Below, in pieces: positions 1 through 9,153 of a DNA stretch of 64,000 bases. The position numbers were made by a program, and so were the translations under genes. The notes under the pieces were generated by a model. That model had not been told where the DNA came from. It saw only the letters and a list, made by a program, of their open reading frames with translations, and searched no databases. The stretch is from Streptomyces sp. NBC_01476. Lineage in GTDB: Bacteria; Actinomycetota; Actinomycetes; Streptomycetales; Streptomycetaceae. Position 1 is the first letter of the stretch. The number at the start of each line of letters is the position of its first letter. Location: contig NZ_CP109446.1 of NCBI RefSeq assembly GCF_036227265.1, forward strand, positions 3,605,001-3,669,000. The letters are read 5' to 3'.

Positions 1-3000
1 CTGGGCCGCGGGGTGCGCGGCCTGATCGGCCACACCCAGCCGCGCCGGATCGCCGCCCGCACGGTGGCCGAGCGGGTCGCGGAAGAACTGCGGACGCCGC
101 TGGGCGGCGCGGTCGGCTGGAAGGTCCGCTTCACCGACCAGGTCGGCGACTCCACCCTGGTCAAGCTGATGACCGACGGCATCATGCTGGCCGAGATCCA
201 GACCGACCGCGAGCTGCGCGCGTACGACACGATCATCATCGACGAGGCGCACGAGCGCAGCCTCAACATCGACTTCATCCTCGGCTACCTCGCCCAGCTG
301 CTGCCCCGCCGCCCGGACCTGAAGGTCGTCATCACCTCGGCGACCATCGACCCGGAGCGCTTCTCCCGGCACTTCGGCGACGCGCCGATCGTGGAGGTCA
401 GCGGGCGTACGTATCCGGTGGAGGTGCGGTACCGCCCGCTGCTCGAGGAGGTCACCGGGGACGCCGAGGGCACCGCGGACGCGGACCGGGACCAGGTCAG
501 CGCGATCTGTGACGCGGTGGACGAGCTGCAGGCCGAGGGGCCGGGTGACATCCTGGTCTTCCTCTCCGGCGAGCGGGAGATCCGCGACACCGCCGACGCC
601 CTGGACAAGCACCTGACCCGCGGCGGCAACGCGGTGCGCTCCGGCACCGAGATCCTGCCGCTGTACGCGCGCCTGTCCTCGGCCGAGCAGCACCGCGTCT
701 TCCAGCAGCACTCCGGCCGCCGGGTGGTGCTGGCCACCAACGTCGCCGAGACCTCGCTGACCGTCCCCGGCATCCGCTACGTCATCGACCCGGGCACCGC
801 CCGGATCTCCCGCTACAGCCACCGCACCAAGGTGCAGCGGCTGCCGATCGAGCCGATCAGCCAGGCCAGCGCCAATCAGCGCAAGGGCCGCTGCGGCCGT
901 ACCTCCGACGGCATCTGCATCCGGCTCTACGACGAGGACGACTTCCTCACCCGCCCGGAGTTCACCGACCCGGAGATCCTGCGCACCAACCTCGCCTCGG
1001 TGATCCTGCAGATGACCGCGGCCGGCCTCGGGGACATCGCGAAGTTCCCCTTCATCGACCCGCCGGACAGCCGCAACATCAAGGACGGCATCCAGCTGCT
1101 GGAGGAGCTCGGCGCGCTCGACCCGCAGCAGAAGGACCCCGGCAAGCGCCTCACCGCCACTGGCAGGAAGCTCTCCCAGCTGCCGGTGGACCCGCGGCTG
1201 GCGCGCATGGTGCTGGAGGCCGACCGCAACGGGTGCGTCAGCGAGGTGATGGTGATCGCCGCCGCGCTCTCCATCCAGGACCCGCGCGAACGCCCTGCGG
1301 AGAAGCAGGCGCAGGCCGACCAGCAGCACGCCCGGTTCCGCGAGGAGACCAGCGACTTCCTCGCCTTCCTCAACCTGTGGGGCTACATCCGGGACCGGCA
1401 GAAGGAGTTGTCCTCCTCGGCCTTCCGCCGGATGTGCCGCAACGAGTACCTGAACTATCTGCGGATCCGCGAATGGCAGGACATCTACAGCCAGTTGCGC
1501 ACCGTGGCCAGGCAGCTCGGCATCGAGATGCGCGAGCCCGGCCGCACCGAGCAGGCGGTCGACCCGCAGCGGATCCATGTGTCGCTGCTGGCCGGTCTCC
1601 TCTCGCACCTCGGGCTGAAGGACACCGACAAGAACGAGTACCTGGGCGCCCGCAGCGCGAAGTTCGCCGTCTTCCCGGGCTCCGCGCTCTTCAAGAAGCC
1701 GCCGCGCTGGATCATGTCCGCCGAACTGGTGGAGACCTCCCGGCTGTGGGCGCGGGTCAACGCCAGGATCGAACCGGAGTGGGTCGAACCGCTGGCCCAG
1801 CACCTGGTCAAGCGGACCTACAGCGAGCCGCACTGGGAGAAGGACCAGGCGGCGGTGATGGCGTACGAGAAGGTCACCCTCTACGGCGTCCCGCTGATCG
1901 CCCAGCGCAAGGTGAACTACGGGCGGATCGACCCCGAGGTCTCCCGCGAGCTGTTCATCCGCAACGCCCTGGTCGAGGGCGACTGGCGCACCCACCACCA
2001 GTTCTTCCACGACAACCGCAAACTCCTCGGCGAGGTCGAGGAGTTGGAGCACCGCGCCCGGCGCCGCGACATCCTGGTGGACGACGAGACGCTCTTCGAC
2101 TTCTACGACTCCCGGCTGCCCGAAGACGTGGTCTCCGGCGCCCACTTCGACTCCTGGTGGAAGCAGCGGCGCCGCGAGGAACCGGAGTTGCTCAACTTCG
2201 AGCAGTCCATGCTGATCAACGAGAACGCGGAGGCGGTCACCAAGGCCGACTACCCCGACTCCTGGCGGCAGGGCGCGCTGAAGTTCCGGGTGACGTACCA
2301 GTTCGAGCCGGGGGCCGACGCGGACGGCGTCACCGTCCACATCCCGCTGCAGGTGCTCAACCAGGTGACCGCGGACGGGTTCGACTGGCAGATCCCGGGC
2401 CTGCGCGAGGAAGTCGTCACCGAGCTGATCCGCTCGCTGCCCAAGCCGATCCGCCGGCACTACGTCCCCGCGCCGAACTACGCGAAGAAGTTCCTGGAGC
2501 GCGTGGTGGCAGGTCCCGACCCGCTGCCGGTGGTGCTGGCCCGGGAGTTGCAGCGGATGGTCGGCGTGCCGGTCAGCGCGGAGGACTTCGACCTGTCCCG
2601 GGTGCCGGACCATCTGAAGATCACCTTCCGGGTGGTCGACGAGCGGCGCCGCAAGATCGCCGGCGACGCCGAGGACAAGGATCTGGACGCGCTGCGGCTG
2701 CGGCTCAAGCCGAAGACCCGGGAGGCCATCACCCGCGCCTTCGAGCGGGCCTCCGACCCCGCGCTGGCCACCATGGAGCAGCGCACCGGCCTGAAGGACT
2801 GGACCGTCGGCACGCTGCCGCGCACCTTCGAGACGCGGCGCGCGGGCCAGCCGGTGAAGGCCTACCCGGCGCTGGTGGACGAGGGCGGCTCGGTGGCGGT
2901 GCGGCTCTTCGACACCGAGCCGGAGCAGGCCGAGGCGATGTGGCGGGGCACCCGGCGGCTGATCCTGCTCAACGTGCCGGTGAATCCGGCGAAGTTCGTC

Positions 3001-3660
3001 GCCGACCGGATGTCCAACCAGCAGAAGCTGGCCCTGTCCCGGAACCCGCACGGCTCCGTACAGGCGCTCTTCGAGGACTGCGCGACCGCCTCGGCGGACC
3101 GGCTGATCGCCGCGCACGGGGGCCCGGCGTGGGACGAGAGGAGCTACCGCAAGCTCTACGAGGCGGTACGGGCGGAACTGGTCGAGCAGACGGTACGCAG
3201 CGTGGAGCGGGTCCAGCAGGTGCTGGCCGCCTGGCACTCCTGTGAACGGCGCCTGAAGGACACCACGAGCCTGGTCCTCGTGCCGAACCTCCAGGACGTC
3301 AGGGAGCAGCTGGCGGCCCTCGTACACCCCGGTTTTGTGACGGACACCGGGCTCGCCCGGCTGCCCGACCTGATGCGGTACCTGGTGGGGATCGACCGCA
3401 GGCTCCAGCAGATGCCGTCCGGGGCGGCGCGGGACACCACCCGGATGGAGAAGGTGCGGGAGATCCAGGCGGAGTACGCGGAACTGCTCGCCGCGATGCC
3501 TGCGGGCCGGCCGTGGCCGGCCGCGGTCCGGGACATCCGGTGGATGATCGAGGAACTCCGGGTCAGCTACTTCGCGCACGCCCTGGGCACCGCGTTCCCG
3601 GTCTCCGACAAGCGGATCTTCAAGGCGCTGGACGAGGCGTGGGCCCTCGCCGGGCCCTGA
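1..3660 (+). CDS. hrpA: ATP-dependent RNA helicase HrpA, 3' part
   Basis: The reading frame is open from the first base, so the N-terminus with Walker A lies outside the window; 1219 codons are visible. The DEAH box (IIDEAHERS) is at nt 235-261, the SAT motif (VITSATID) near nt 328 and the motif VI block (QRKGRCGR) near nt 877. A long C-terminal HrpA-specific region with OB-fold and DUF3418-like parts follows. HrpA enzymes are cytoplasmic DEAH helicases that act on RNA; in bacteria they have been linked to mRNA processing and rescue of colliding ribosomes. The total length fits the roughly 1300-residue family. It reads toward tRNA-Asp and bldC. No frameshift is seen. Confidence 0.95.
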   Translation: MGRGVRGLIGHTQPRRIAARTVAERVAEELRTPLGGAVGWKVRFTDQVGDSTLVKLMTDGIMLAEIQTDRELRAYDTIIIDEAHERSLNIDFILGYLAQLLPRRPDLKVVITSATIDPERFSRHFGDAPIVEVSGRTYPVEVRYRPLLEEVTGDAEGTADADRDQVSAICDAVDELQAEGPGDILVFLSGEREIRDTADALDKHLTRGGNAVRSGTEILPLYARLSSAEQHRVFQQHSGRRVVLATNVAETSLTVPGIRYVIDPGTARISRYSHRTKVQRLPIEPISQASANQRKGRCGRTSDGICIRLYDEDDFLTRPEFTDPEILRTNLASVILQMTAAGLGDIAKFPFIDPPDSRNIKDGIQLLEELGALDPQQKDPGKRLTATGRKLSQLPVDPRLARMVLEADRNGCVSEVMVIAAALSIQDPRERPAEKQAQADQQHARFREETSDFLAFLNLWGYIRDRQKELSSSAFRRMCRNEYLNYLRIREWQDIYSQLRTVARQLGIEMREPGRTEQAVDPQRIHVSLLAGLLSHLGLKDTDKNEYLGARSAKFAVFPGSALFKKPPRWIMSAELVETSRLWARVNARIEPEWVEPLAQHLVKRTYSEPHWEKDQAAVMAYEKVTLYGVPLIAQRKVNYGRIDPEVSRELFIRNALVEGDWRTHHQFFHDNRKLLGEVEELEHRARRRDILVDDETLFDFYDSRLPEDVVSGAHFDSWWKQRRREEPELLNFEQSMLINENAEAVTKADYPDSWRQGALKFRVTYQFEPGADADGVTVHIPLQVLNQVTADGFDWQIPGLREEVVTELIRSLPKPIRRHYVPAPNYAKKFLERVVAGPDPLPVVLARELQRMVGVPVSAEDFDLSRVPDHLKITFRVVDERRRKIAGDAEDKDLDALRLRLKPKTREAITRAFERASDPALATMEQRTGLKDWTVGTLPRTFETRRAGQPVKAYPALVDEGGSVAVRLFDTEPEQAEAMWRGTRRLILLNVPVNPAKFVADRMSNQQKLALSRNPHGSVQALFEDCATASADRLIAAHGGPAWDERSYRKLYEAVRAELVEQTVRSVERVQQVLAAWHSCERRLKDTTSLVLVPNLQDVREQLAALVHPGFVTDTGLARLPDLMRYLVGIDRRLQQMPSGAARDTTRMEKVREIQAEYAELLAAMPAGRPWPAAVRDIRWMIEELRVSYFAHALGTAFPVSDKRIFKALDEAWALAGP

Positions 3661-3716
3661 CCTGATTCCGGTTCGACCCCGCCCCCTGACCTGCTGTACA
3701 GTCTGTCTCGCAGCGA

Positions 3717-3791
3717 GGTCCTGTGGAGCAGTTTGGAGTGCTCGCCACCCTGTCAAGGTGGAGGCCGCGGGTTCAAATCCCGTCAGGACCG
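3717..3791 (+). tRNA. tRNA-Asp (GTC)
   Basis: The acceptor stem GGTCCTG pairs with CAGGACC. The D stem GAGC/GCTC, the anticodon stem CCACC/GGTGG with loop CTGTCAA (anticodon GTC) and a canonical T arm GCGGG-TTCAAAT-CCCGT all fold. The discriminator is G, and the following CA does not complete an encoded CCA. A possible -10 (TACAGT) lies just upstream. The 3' half recurs 121 bp downstream (see the repeat entry). Confidence 0.95.
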
Positions 3792-3932
3792 CACAACCCC
3801 GAAAGGCCCGCCCCGGCAACGGCAGCGGGCCTTCGACGCGTTCAAGGCCCTGCTGAGGCCGCGCCCCGCGGCGCCAGCCGCGCGACAGACGCAGGAAATC
3901 CCGTCAGGACCGCACAACCCCGAAAGGCCCGC
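3775..3932 (+). repeat. Direct repeat of tRNA-Asp 3' end plus flank (37 bp x2)
   Basis: Positions 3775-3811 and 3896-3932 are identical over 37 bp. They cover the T-stem and acceptor 3' half of tRNA-Asp and the start of the terminator. The second copy has no tRNA 5' part. This is the geometry of tRNA-type att sites left by an integrated element, here only 121 bp apart. Collapse of a former tandem tRNA pair could also explain it. Confidence 0.8.
3803..3833 (+). terminator. Terminator after tRNA-Asp
   Basis: GGCCCGC (3805-3811) pairs with GCGGGCC (3825-3831), with AA before and TT after. It lies directly behind the tRNA. There is no long U tract, as is usual in high-GC actinobacteria. Confidence 0.6.
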
Positions 3933-3954
3933 TTCCCCCGAGGAAGCGGGCCTT
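3924..3954 (+). terminator. Second hairpin terminator
   Basis: A 13-bp perfect stem, AAGGCCCGCTTCC (3924-3936) with GGAAGCGGGCCTT (3942-3954), has a 5-nt loop. It is stronger than the first terminator and follows the second copy of the tRNA 3' end. A 20-bp direct repeat (3949-3968 and 3976-3995) starts inside it. Confidence 0.65.
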
Positions 3955-4317
3955 CGTCGTGTGCGGATGGCGGCCGGCCTTCGTCGTGTGCGGATCGGCG
4001 GGCCGGCGGCGTAAGAGCTTCGTGGCGGGGCAAGTCCCTTGAGGGGCGCGGGAGTTGACGGCGCCGCAGGTCGACGGAGCATGCGGGCAGGGGGAGTTCA
4101 TTACCGTACGGGCGGGAAGATCCACAAGCACCCGGAGATGTGACGGGAGTCACTGAAAGTCGTTCGAAAACGGGGGAATCCGAGGCCCTTCGGAAGGGCG
4201 TCGATAGAATATGTGCAATGGTACCGACCAGGGGGACGACTTGGGCGTTGGCGAGCAGGAGCCCCCAAGACCCCACAGACCCCGCCCCTCCCGCCCGGAC
4301 AGGGCCCCCGAACCCGC
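3955..4317. other. Intergenic stretch, no gene seen
   Basis: Besides the 20-bp direct repeat (second copy 3976-3995), the segment 4036-4066 resembles the dispersed Streptomyces intergenic motif with core GGGGCGCGGG-(A)GTTG. No open frame here has a convincing start or codon pattern. Confidence 0.4.
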
Positions 4318-4361
4318 AAAAAAGGGATCGCACCGGACCCGGCGGAGTCCGATGCGATCCC
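4318..4361 (-). terminator. Rho-independent terminator downstream of bldC
   Basis: Read on the minus strand, GGGATCGCA (4361-4353) pairs with TGCGATCCC (4332-4324). An inner GGAC/GTCC pairing extends the stem, and six T follow (4323-4318). It lies about 130 bp behind the bldC stop and is one of the few U-tract terminators in this window. Confidence 0.85.
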
Positions 4362-4493
4362 GTGAAGCTGTGTGAAGCTGCGTACAAGCCGTAAAACGAT
4401 GGAACTACCCGCCGGCAACCCTGATGGGGGCAGACCTGCCGTCGGGGCGGGCGGCGAACTGGGGTGGGGGCCCCAAACCGCCCAGAAGGGCTG

Positions 4494-4700
4494 TCAGGCC
4501 TCGGTCCGCTGCTGCGGAATGCCCGCCAGAAGTGCGCGGACCTCCGCCTCGCGGTACCGGCGGTGACCGCCGAGCGTGCGGATGGACGTGAGCTTGCCGG
4601 CCTTGGCCCAGCGCGTGACCGTCTTCGGGTCGACGCGGAACATGGTCGCAACCTCAGCAGGGGTGAGCAACGGCTCGGCATCAGGGGTGCGAGCGGTCAT
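4494..4700 (-). CDS. bldC: Developmental regulator BldC (MerR-like)
   Basis: The 68-residue protein matches, as I recall it, S. coelicolor BldC almost residue for residue. Residues 11-60 form a single MerR-type winged helix-turn-helix (LLTPAEVATMFRVDPKTVTR, then WAKAGKLTSIRTLGGHRRYR), with no effector or dimerisation domain. BldC binds DNA cooperatively as asymmetric head-to-tail oligomers on direct repeats and holds back entry into sporulation. The length equals the family norm. It has its own terminator about 130 bp downstream and is probably monocistronic. Confidence 0.98.
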   Translation of the reverse strand: MTARTPDAEPLLTPAEVATMFRVDPKTVTRWAKAGKLTSIRTLGGHRRYREAEVRALLAGIPQQRTEA

Positions 4701-5193
4701 GAGCGGCCTCCTCGAGAGAACCGAACCAACGCGGTTCTTTCCTCTAAATTCTGCACCTTGACCCGCGTTGCCCGAAATGGCGGACGCGGGCCGAGTCGGT
4801 AATAGGACGAACGGCTTGTCCTCGGCACTACAACTACACCATCCGTCCAGCCACGTCGGCCAAACCGATGGATTTGCCCTCTCAGGTGTTCAACCTCGAC
4901 GGAAGCCGATGGACCATGCCATAACGGACAGTCACACCAACGCGACAATCAGTCACAGCGCGATCACCTGCAACATCCCCACCTTTGAATCGAGTCCGAG
5001 GTGGACCCGATGTCCCATTTTGGCATGACACATGGTGATGCAGGCAAGGGTCAAGTCATGTGCTCTGTGTCACGCTTGGGCCAATCTTGGCCCATGAACC
5101 CCGTCCGCGTCACACCGGCCCGCGGCCGACCGGCCGCCAGTTGGTCCAGACCGATCCACCACGGCCTCCCGGCCGGTCCCGGCCGGCCCGGGC
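4701..5193. other. bldC upstream region, no gene seen
   Basis: This 493-bp gap between bldC and the next minus-strand gene is less GC-rich than the coding DNA. It contains a short palindrome, GGGCCAATCTTGGCCC, at 5079-5094. It should hold the bldC promoter. No credible reading frame was found. Confidence 0.5.
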
Positions 5194-6153
5194 TCAGCTG
5201 GAGAACTGGAGTTCGCGTACGGCCCGCCAGCGGTCGGTCAGGCGTTCGTACGCCACCCCCGCGGCGGCCGAGTCGCCCTCGCGCAGCGCGGCCAGTCCCT
5301 CGGCCACGTCCGCCGCCGAGTGGTCCTCGGCCAGCTTCTCGGGATCCACCACGTGCACCAGGCCGCCGTAGTCGAGTTCGACCATCGACCGCGGGTGGAA
5401 CTCCTCCAGCCAGCGGCCGACATCGATCAGCCCGTCGATCAACGGGCCTTCCTCCAGGGCGTCCTTGAGCACCCGCAGCGACCGGGCCACCCGCCGCCGC
5501 GCCTGCACCATCGGGGTCCGGTACCGCAGCAGCGGCTCCTTGGACTCCCCCGCCCCGGCCGGCTCGTACTCCCGCTCGTCGTCACCGACCAGCGCGAACC
5601 AGCGCACCGGCACGTGCCAGGTCGCCGAGCGGATCCACGGCCGGGCGTCGGGGTTGCGCTCGCGCCACGCCTCGTGGTCGGCGGCCGCCTGGCGCCGTAC
5701 GACCGGCGGCAGCATCGCGTCGAGGACCGAGTCCGGCACCAGCGCGCCGGCCCGCTCCAGGGCGAGCCAGCCGCGCAGCCGGGTGCGCCACGGGCAGATG
5801 TGGGTCACCCCGCCGATCACCGCCACGAAGGCGTCCCGGCTCTCGTGCACCGGGACCGCGATGGGCGGCACCGGCACGAGATCGGCCAGCGACTGCCGTA
5901 GTTCGTCCTGTGCGGTACGAACAGTGCCCGCCGCCGCATATCGGTACCAGTGCGTGCGTTCGGGCTCGGGGAAGGCCGCCAGGGGCTCGTAGACCCGCAG
6001 ATACGCCGCGTACGGCACCACTCCCGGAGAACCGCCCACACCTGCTCCCTCGCCGCCGTCCCGACTCCCCGATCGTCCCACGCGGCCAGGCCCCCCGGAG
6101 GTGATCCCGGCCACTGCCCCGGCGATCGGGTCAGCACCATGATCCGCCCTCAT
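5194..6153 (-). CDS. Conserved hypothetical protein
   Basis: The protein has 319 residues and I do not recognise the family. The ATG at 6153 has a strong ribosome-binding site (GGAGG, 6 nt spacing). The first 44 residues are low-complexity Gly/Asp-rich and may be poorly conserved; a GTG pair at 6021/6018 opens the compact part (PYAAYLRVYEPLAAF). Most of the protein is soluble and Trp/Arg-rich, including a segment GGVTHICPWRTRLRGWLALE. No membrane segment or signal peptide is seen. It is divergent from vdh, with about 120 bp between them. Its position next to bldC resembles what I recall from S. coelicolor, which suggests a conserved streptomycete gene. Confidence 0.75.
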   Translation of the reverse strand: MRADHGADPIAGAVAGITSGGPGRVGRSGSRDGGEGAGVGGSPGVVPYAAYLRVYEPLAAFPEPERTHWYRYAAAGTVRTAQDELRQSLADLVPVPPIAVPVHESRDAFVAVIGGVTHICPWRTRLRGWLALERAGALVPDSVLDAMLPPVVRRQAAADHEAWRERNPDARPWIRSATWHVPVRWFALVGDDEREYEPAGAGESKEPLLRYRTPMVQARRRVARSLRVLKDALEEGPLIDGLIDVGRWLEEFHPRSMVELDYGGLVHVVDPEKLAEDHSAADVAEGLAALREGDSAAAGVAYERLTDRWRAVRELQFSS

Positions 6154-6275
6154 GATCCGCCTCCATGATCGGTCCCGCAGGGCCTACGCTGAGGCCATCA
6201 ACCCCTCCGCCACCCGTACGGGGGGCGAGAGCCCATGAAACCCACTGGGACCACTGGACTATGGGAGTCACCACA

Positions 6276-7415
6276 GTGACCGACGTACGACAGACCGTCC
6301 GGCCCGACGAAGGCGTCGTGGCCGAAGGTGTCCTCGCCAAGCTGTTCCGATCGGAACAGGGCGGGCACGAGCAGGTCGTTCTCTGCCAGGACCGCGCCTC
6401 GGGCCTCAAGGCCGTCATCGCGATCCACTCCACCGCCCTGGGCCCGGCCCTGGGCGGCACCCGCTTCCACGCCTACGCCTCCGACGACGAGGCCGTGGAG
6501 GACGCGCTCAACCTCGCGCGCGGCATGTCGTACAAGAACGCGCTGGCCGGACTCGACCACGGCGGCGGCAAGGCCGTGATCATCGGGGACCCGGACACCC
6601 TCAAGTCCGACGAGCTGCTGCTCGCCTACGGCCGCTTCGCGGCCTCCCTCGGCGGCGCCTACGTCACCGCGTGCGACGTCGGCACCTACGTCGCCGACAT
6701 GGACGTGGTCGCCCGGGAGAACCGCTGGACCACCGGCCGCTCCCCCGAGCAGGGCGGCGCGGGCGACTCCTCGGTGCTGACCGCCTTCGGTGTCTTCCAG
6801 GGCATGCGCGCCGCCGCCCGGGCCCAGTGGGGCGAGCCGTCGCTGCGCGGCCGGCGGGTCGGCGTGGCCGGGGTGGGCAAGGTCGGGCACCACCTGGTGG
6901 AGCACCTGCTGGACGACGGCGCCGAGGTGGTGATCACCGACGTCCGGCGCGAGGCCGTCGACCGGATCACCGCCCGCCACCCGGGCGTCACCGCGGTCTC
7001 CGACGCCGACGTGCTGGTCCGTACCCCGCTGGACGTCTACGCCCCCTGCGCGCTCGGCGGGGCCCTGGACGACACCACCGTGGCGGCGCTGACCGCCACC
7101 GTGGTCTGCGGCGCGGCCAACAACCAGCTCGCCCACCCGGGCGTCGAGAAGGACCTCGCCGACCGCGGCATCCTGTACGCGCCCGACTACGTGGTGAACG
7201 CGGGCGGCGTCATCCAGGTCGCGGACGAACTGCACGGTTTCGATTTCGACCGGGCCAAGGCGAAGGCGACGAAGATCTTCGACACGACCGCGGCCATCTT
7301 CGACCGCGCCGCGGCCGACGGCGTACCGCCGGCGGTGGCCGCCGACCGCCTCGCGGAGCAGCGGATCGCCGAGCGCACCCCGGCCGCTCACTGGTTGCGT
7401 CCGGTCGCCGACTGA
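6276..7415 (+). CDS. vdh: Valine (Leu/branched-chain) dehydrogenase
   Basis: This 379-residue NAD-dependent amino acid dehydrogenase of the Glu/Leu/Phe/Val family deaminates valine, leucine and isoleucine to 2-oxo acids, supplying catabolism and acyl-CoA precursors. The catalytic region reads [19 protein letters not shown], with substrate and catalytic lysines. The Rossmann fingerprint is [17 protein letters not shown] (GxGxxG), and the C-terminal part has [18 protein letters not shown]. The GTG at 6276 was chosen because GGGAG sits 8 nt upstream; the in-frame ATG at 6261 lacks such a site. A terminator follows. Confidence 0.95.
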   Translation: MTDVRQTVRPDEGVVAEGVLAKLFRSEQGGHEQVVLCQDRASGLKAVIAIHSTALGPALGGTRFHAYASDDEAVEDALNLARGMSYKNALAGLDHGGGKAVIIGDPDTLKSDELLLAYGRFAASLGGAYVTACDVGTYVADMDVVARENRWTTGRSPEQGGAGDSSVLTAFGVFQGMRAAARAQWGEPSLRGRRVGVAGVGKVGHHLVEHLLDDGAEVVITDVRREAVDRITARHPGVTAVSDADVLVRTPLDVYAPCALGGALDDTTVAALTATVVCGAANNQLAHPGVEKDLADRGILYAPDYVVNAGGVIQVADELHGFDFDRAKAKATKIFDTTAAIFDRAAADGVPPAVAADRLAEQRIAERTPAAHWLRPVAD

Positions 7416-7432
7416 CTGCTGTCCGGCACCGT

Positions 7433-7456
7433 CCGGGGGCCCCTTCCGGCCCCCGG
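7433..7456 (+). terminator. Terminator after vdh
   Basis: A 9-bp GC stem, CCGGGGGCC with GGCCCCCGG, and a 6-nt loop lie 18 bp after the vdh stop. Confidence 0.65.
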
Positions 7457-7704
7457 CGTGACCGATAGCACGACCCGATAGCAAGTTCGCGCTAGAAGAA
7501 GGTAAAATCGGGCCTGACCAGGCAGGACAGGGCTGTGAATAGGGCCTGTTCCGACGCGTCTCGTGCGGGCGGCGTACCGTGCGGCGTCGGAAGCAGGTAC
7601 CGTTGAGGCCCTAAGGACCGGTCTCCCCCCGGGAGACCGCTCCGATTCATGAACGCGTGTCAAGACTCGGGGCCGTTGAGCCCCGCCGTTGAGGGGGTCG
7701 AGCC

Positions 7705-7968
7705 ATGGGGCGCGGCCGGGCCAAGGCCAAGCAGACGAAGGTCGCCCGCCAGCTGAAGTACAACAGCGGCGGCACGGATCTCTCACGTCTGGCCGAAGAG
7801 CTGGGCGCATCGCCGTCGAGGCCGGTTAATCCGGCTCCTGTCGAGGACGATGACGAAGAGAACGAAGACGACCCGTACGCTCAGTACGCGGATCTCTACA
7901 ACGACGACGATGACGAAGAGGACGAGGACGAGTCCCAGCAGTCATCGCCGCAGCGCCGTCGCGCTTGA
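7705..7968 (+). CDS. DUF3073 small acidic-tail protein
   Basis: The 87-residue protein has a basic N-terminus (MGRGRAKAKQTKVARQLKY), the signature of the actinobacterial DUF3073 family. A short region (DLSRLAEELG) follows, then an Asp/Glu-rich tail from residue 47 and a final basic RRR. The ATG at 7705 follows a GGGGG-rich site. The 5' leader of nearly 290 bp contains a hairpin GGTCTCCC-CCGGGAGACC near 7620-7638. The function is unknown; the charge pattern suggests nucleic-acid or ribosome contact (inference). It is convergent with purM. Confidence 0.85.
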   Translation: MGRGRAKAKQTKVARQLKYNSGGTDLSRLAEELGASPSRPVNPAPVEDDDEENEDDPYAQYADLYNDDDDEEDEDESQQSSPQRRRA

Positions 7969-7987
7969 CGCCGCCGCCATCACGCTG

Positions 7988-8016
7988 ACCCGGCCCGGGG
8001 CTCGCTCGGACCGGGT
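7988..8016. terminator. Hairpin between DUF3073 gene and purM
   Basis: ACCCGG (7988-7993) pairs with CCGGGT (8011-8016), with partial outer pairing. It sits between two convergent genes and can serve both. Confidence 0.45.
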
Positions 8017-8022
8017 TTCGCG

Positions 8023-9090
8023 TCAGCTCCCATAGTCACCGGTCAGCTCCACGGCCGGTGTGCCGCTGTGGCGTGCGCCGATGTCCCCGGCGACCCAGGC
8101 TTCCGTGCCCCGGTCGGCGAGGACGCTCAGCACCACGTCCACCGACTGCGGCGGCACCACGGCGATCATTCCCACGCCCATGTTCAGCGTCTTCTCCAGC
8201 TCAAGGCGCTCGACGCCGCCCAGCTCCCCCACCGTGGTGAAGACCGGGTCGGGCGTCCAGGTGCCGCGGTCGACGCGGGCGTGCAGCCCGTCCGGCACGA
8301 CCCGCGCCAGGTTGTTCGCCAGGCCGCCGCCGGTGATGTGCGAGAAGGCGTGCACCTCGGCGGTACGGGTCAGCGCCAGGCAGTCGAGCGAGTAGATCCT
8401 GGTGGGCTCCAGCAGCTCCTCGCCCAGGGTCCGGCCGAACTCCGGCACGTCCCGGTCCAGCGCCCATTGGGCCCGGTCGAAGAAGACATGCCGGACCAGG
8501 CTGTACCCGTTCGAGTGAAGTCCGGAGGAGGCGATGGCCACCACCACGTCACCCTCCCGGATCCGGTCGGCGCCCAGCAGCTCGTCCGCCTCCACCACTC
8601 CGGTGCCGGCGCCCGCCACGTCGAAGTCGTCGGCGCCCAGCAGCCCCGGGTGCTCCGCGGTCTCGCCGCCGACCAGCGCACAGCCGGCCAGCACACAGCC
8701 CTCGGCGATGCCCTTGACGATGGCCGCGACCCGCTCGGGGTAGACCTTGCCGACGCAGATGTAGTCGGTCATGAACAGCGGTTCCGCGCCGCAGACCACC
8801 AGGTCGTCCACGACCATGCCGACCAGGTCGTGGCCGATGGTGTCGTACACGCCCATCCGGCGGGCGATGTCCACCTTGGTGCCGACCCCGTCGGTGGCCG
8901 AGGCCAGTAGCGGGCGTTCGTAGCGCTTGAGGGCGGAGGCGTCGAAGAGCCCGGCGAAGCCGCCGATGCCGCCCACGACCTCGGGGCGGGTGGCCTTGCG
9001 CACCCACTCCTTCATCAGGGTGACGGCGCGGTCGCCCGCCTCGATGTCGACGCCGGCGGCGGCGTAACTGGCACCGGTTCTCTCAGGCAT
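8023..9090 (-). CDS. purM: Phosphoribosylformylglycinamidine cyclo-ligase (AIR synthetase)
   Basis: PurM closes FGAM to AIR with ATP, step 5 of purine synthesis. Family marks include the N-terminal GASYAAAGVDIEAGD, the nucleotide-handling segment LLASATDGVGTKVDIA, HDLVGMVVDDLVVCGAEPLFMTDYI and ALVGGETAEHPG. The ATG at 9090 gives 355 residues and aligns with the usual start (M-x-E-x-TGASYA). A GTG at 9099 would add three residues and has no better ribosome site. It lies 63 bp behind purF in the same direction, so a purF-purM operon is likely. Confidence 0.95.
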   Translation of the reverse strand: MPERTGASYAAAGVDIEAGDRAVTLMKEWVRKATRPEVVGGIGGFAGLFDASALKRYERPLLASATDGVGTKVDIARRMGVYDTIGHDLVGMVVDDLVVCGAEPLFMTDYICVGKVYPERVAAIVKGIAEGCVLAGCALVGGETAEHPGLLGADDFDVAGAGTGVVEADELLGADRIREGDVVVAIASSGLHSNGYSLVRHVFFDRAQWALDRDVPEFGRTLGEELLEPTRIYSLDCLALTRTAEVHAFSHITGGGLANNLARVVPDGLHARVDRGTWTPDPVFTTVGELGGVERLELEKTLNMGVGMIAVVPPQSVDVVLSVLADRGTEAWVAGDIGARHSGTPAVELTGDYGS

Positions 9091-9153
9091 GACTGGCACT
9101 TTCGGGTCGGATCTCGGGTCGGATCGGCACGGCGTACGGGACCTGGGCGCGGC

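Noticed and set aside
4140..4394. Plus-strand 84-codon frame between tRNA-Asp and bldC
   Set aside because: It lacks a ribosome site and runs through the bldC terminator hairpin.
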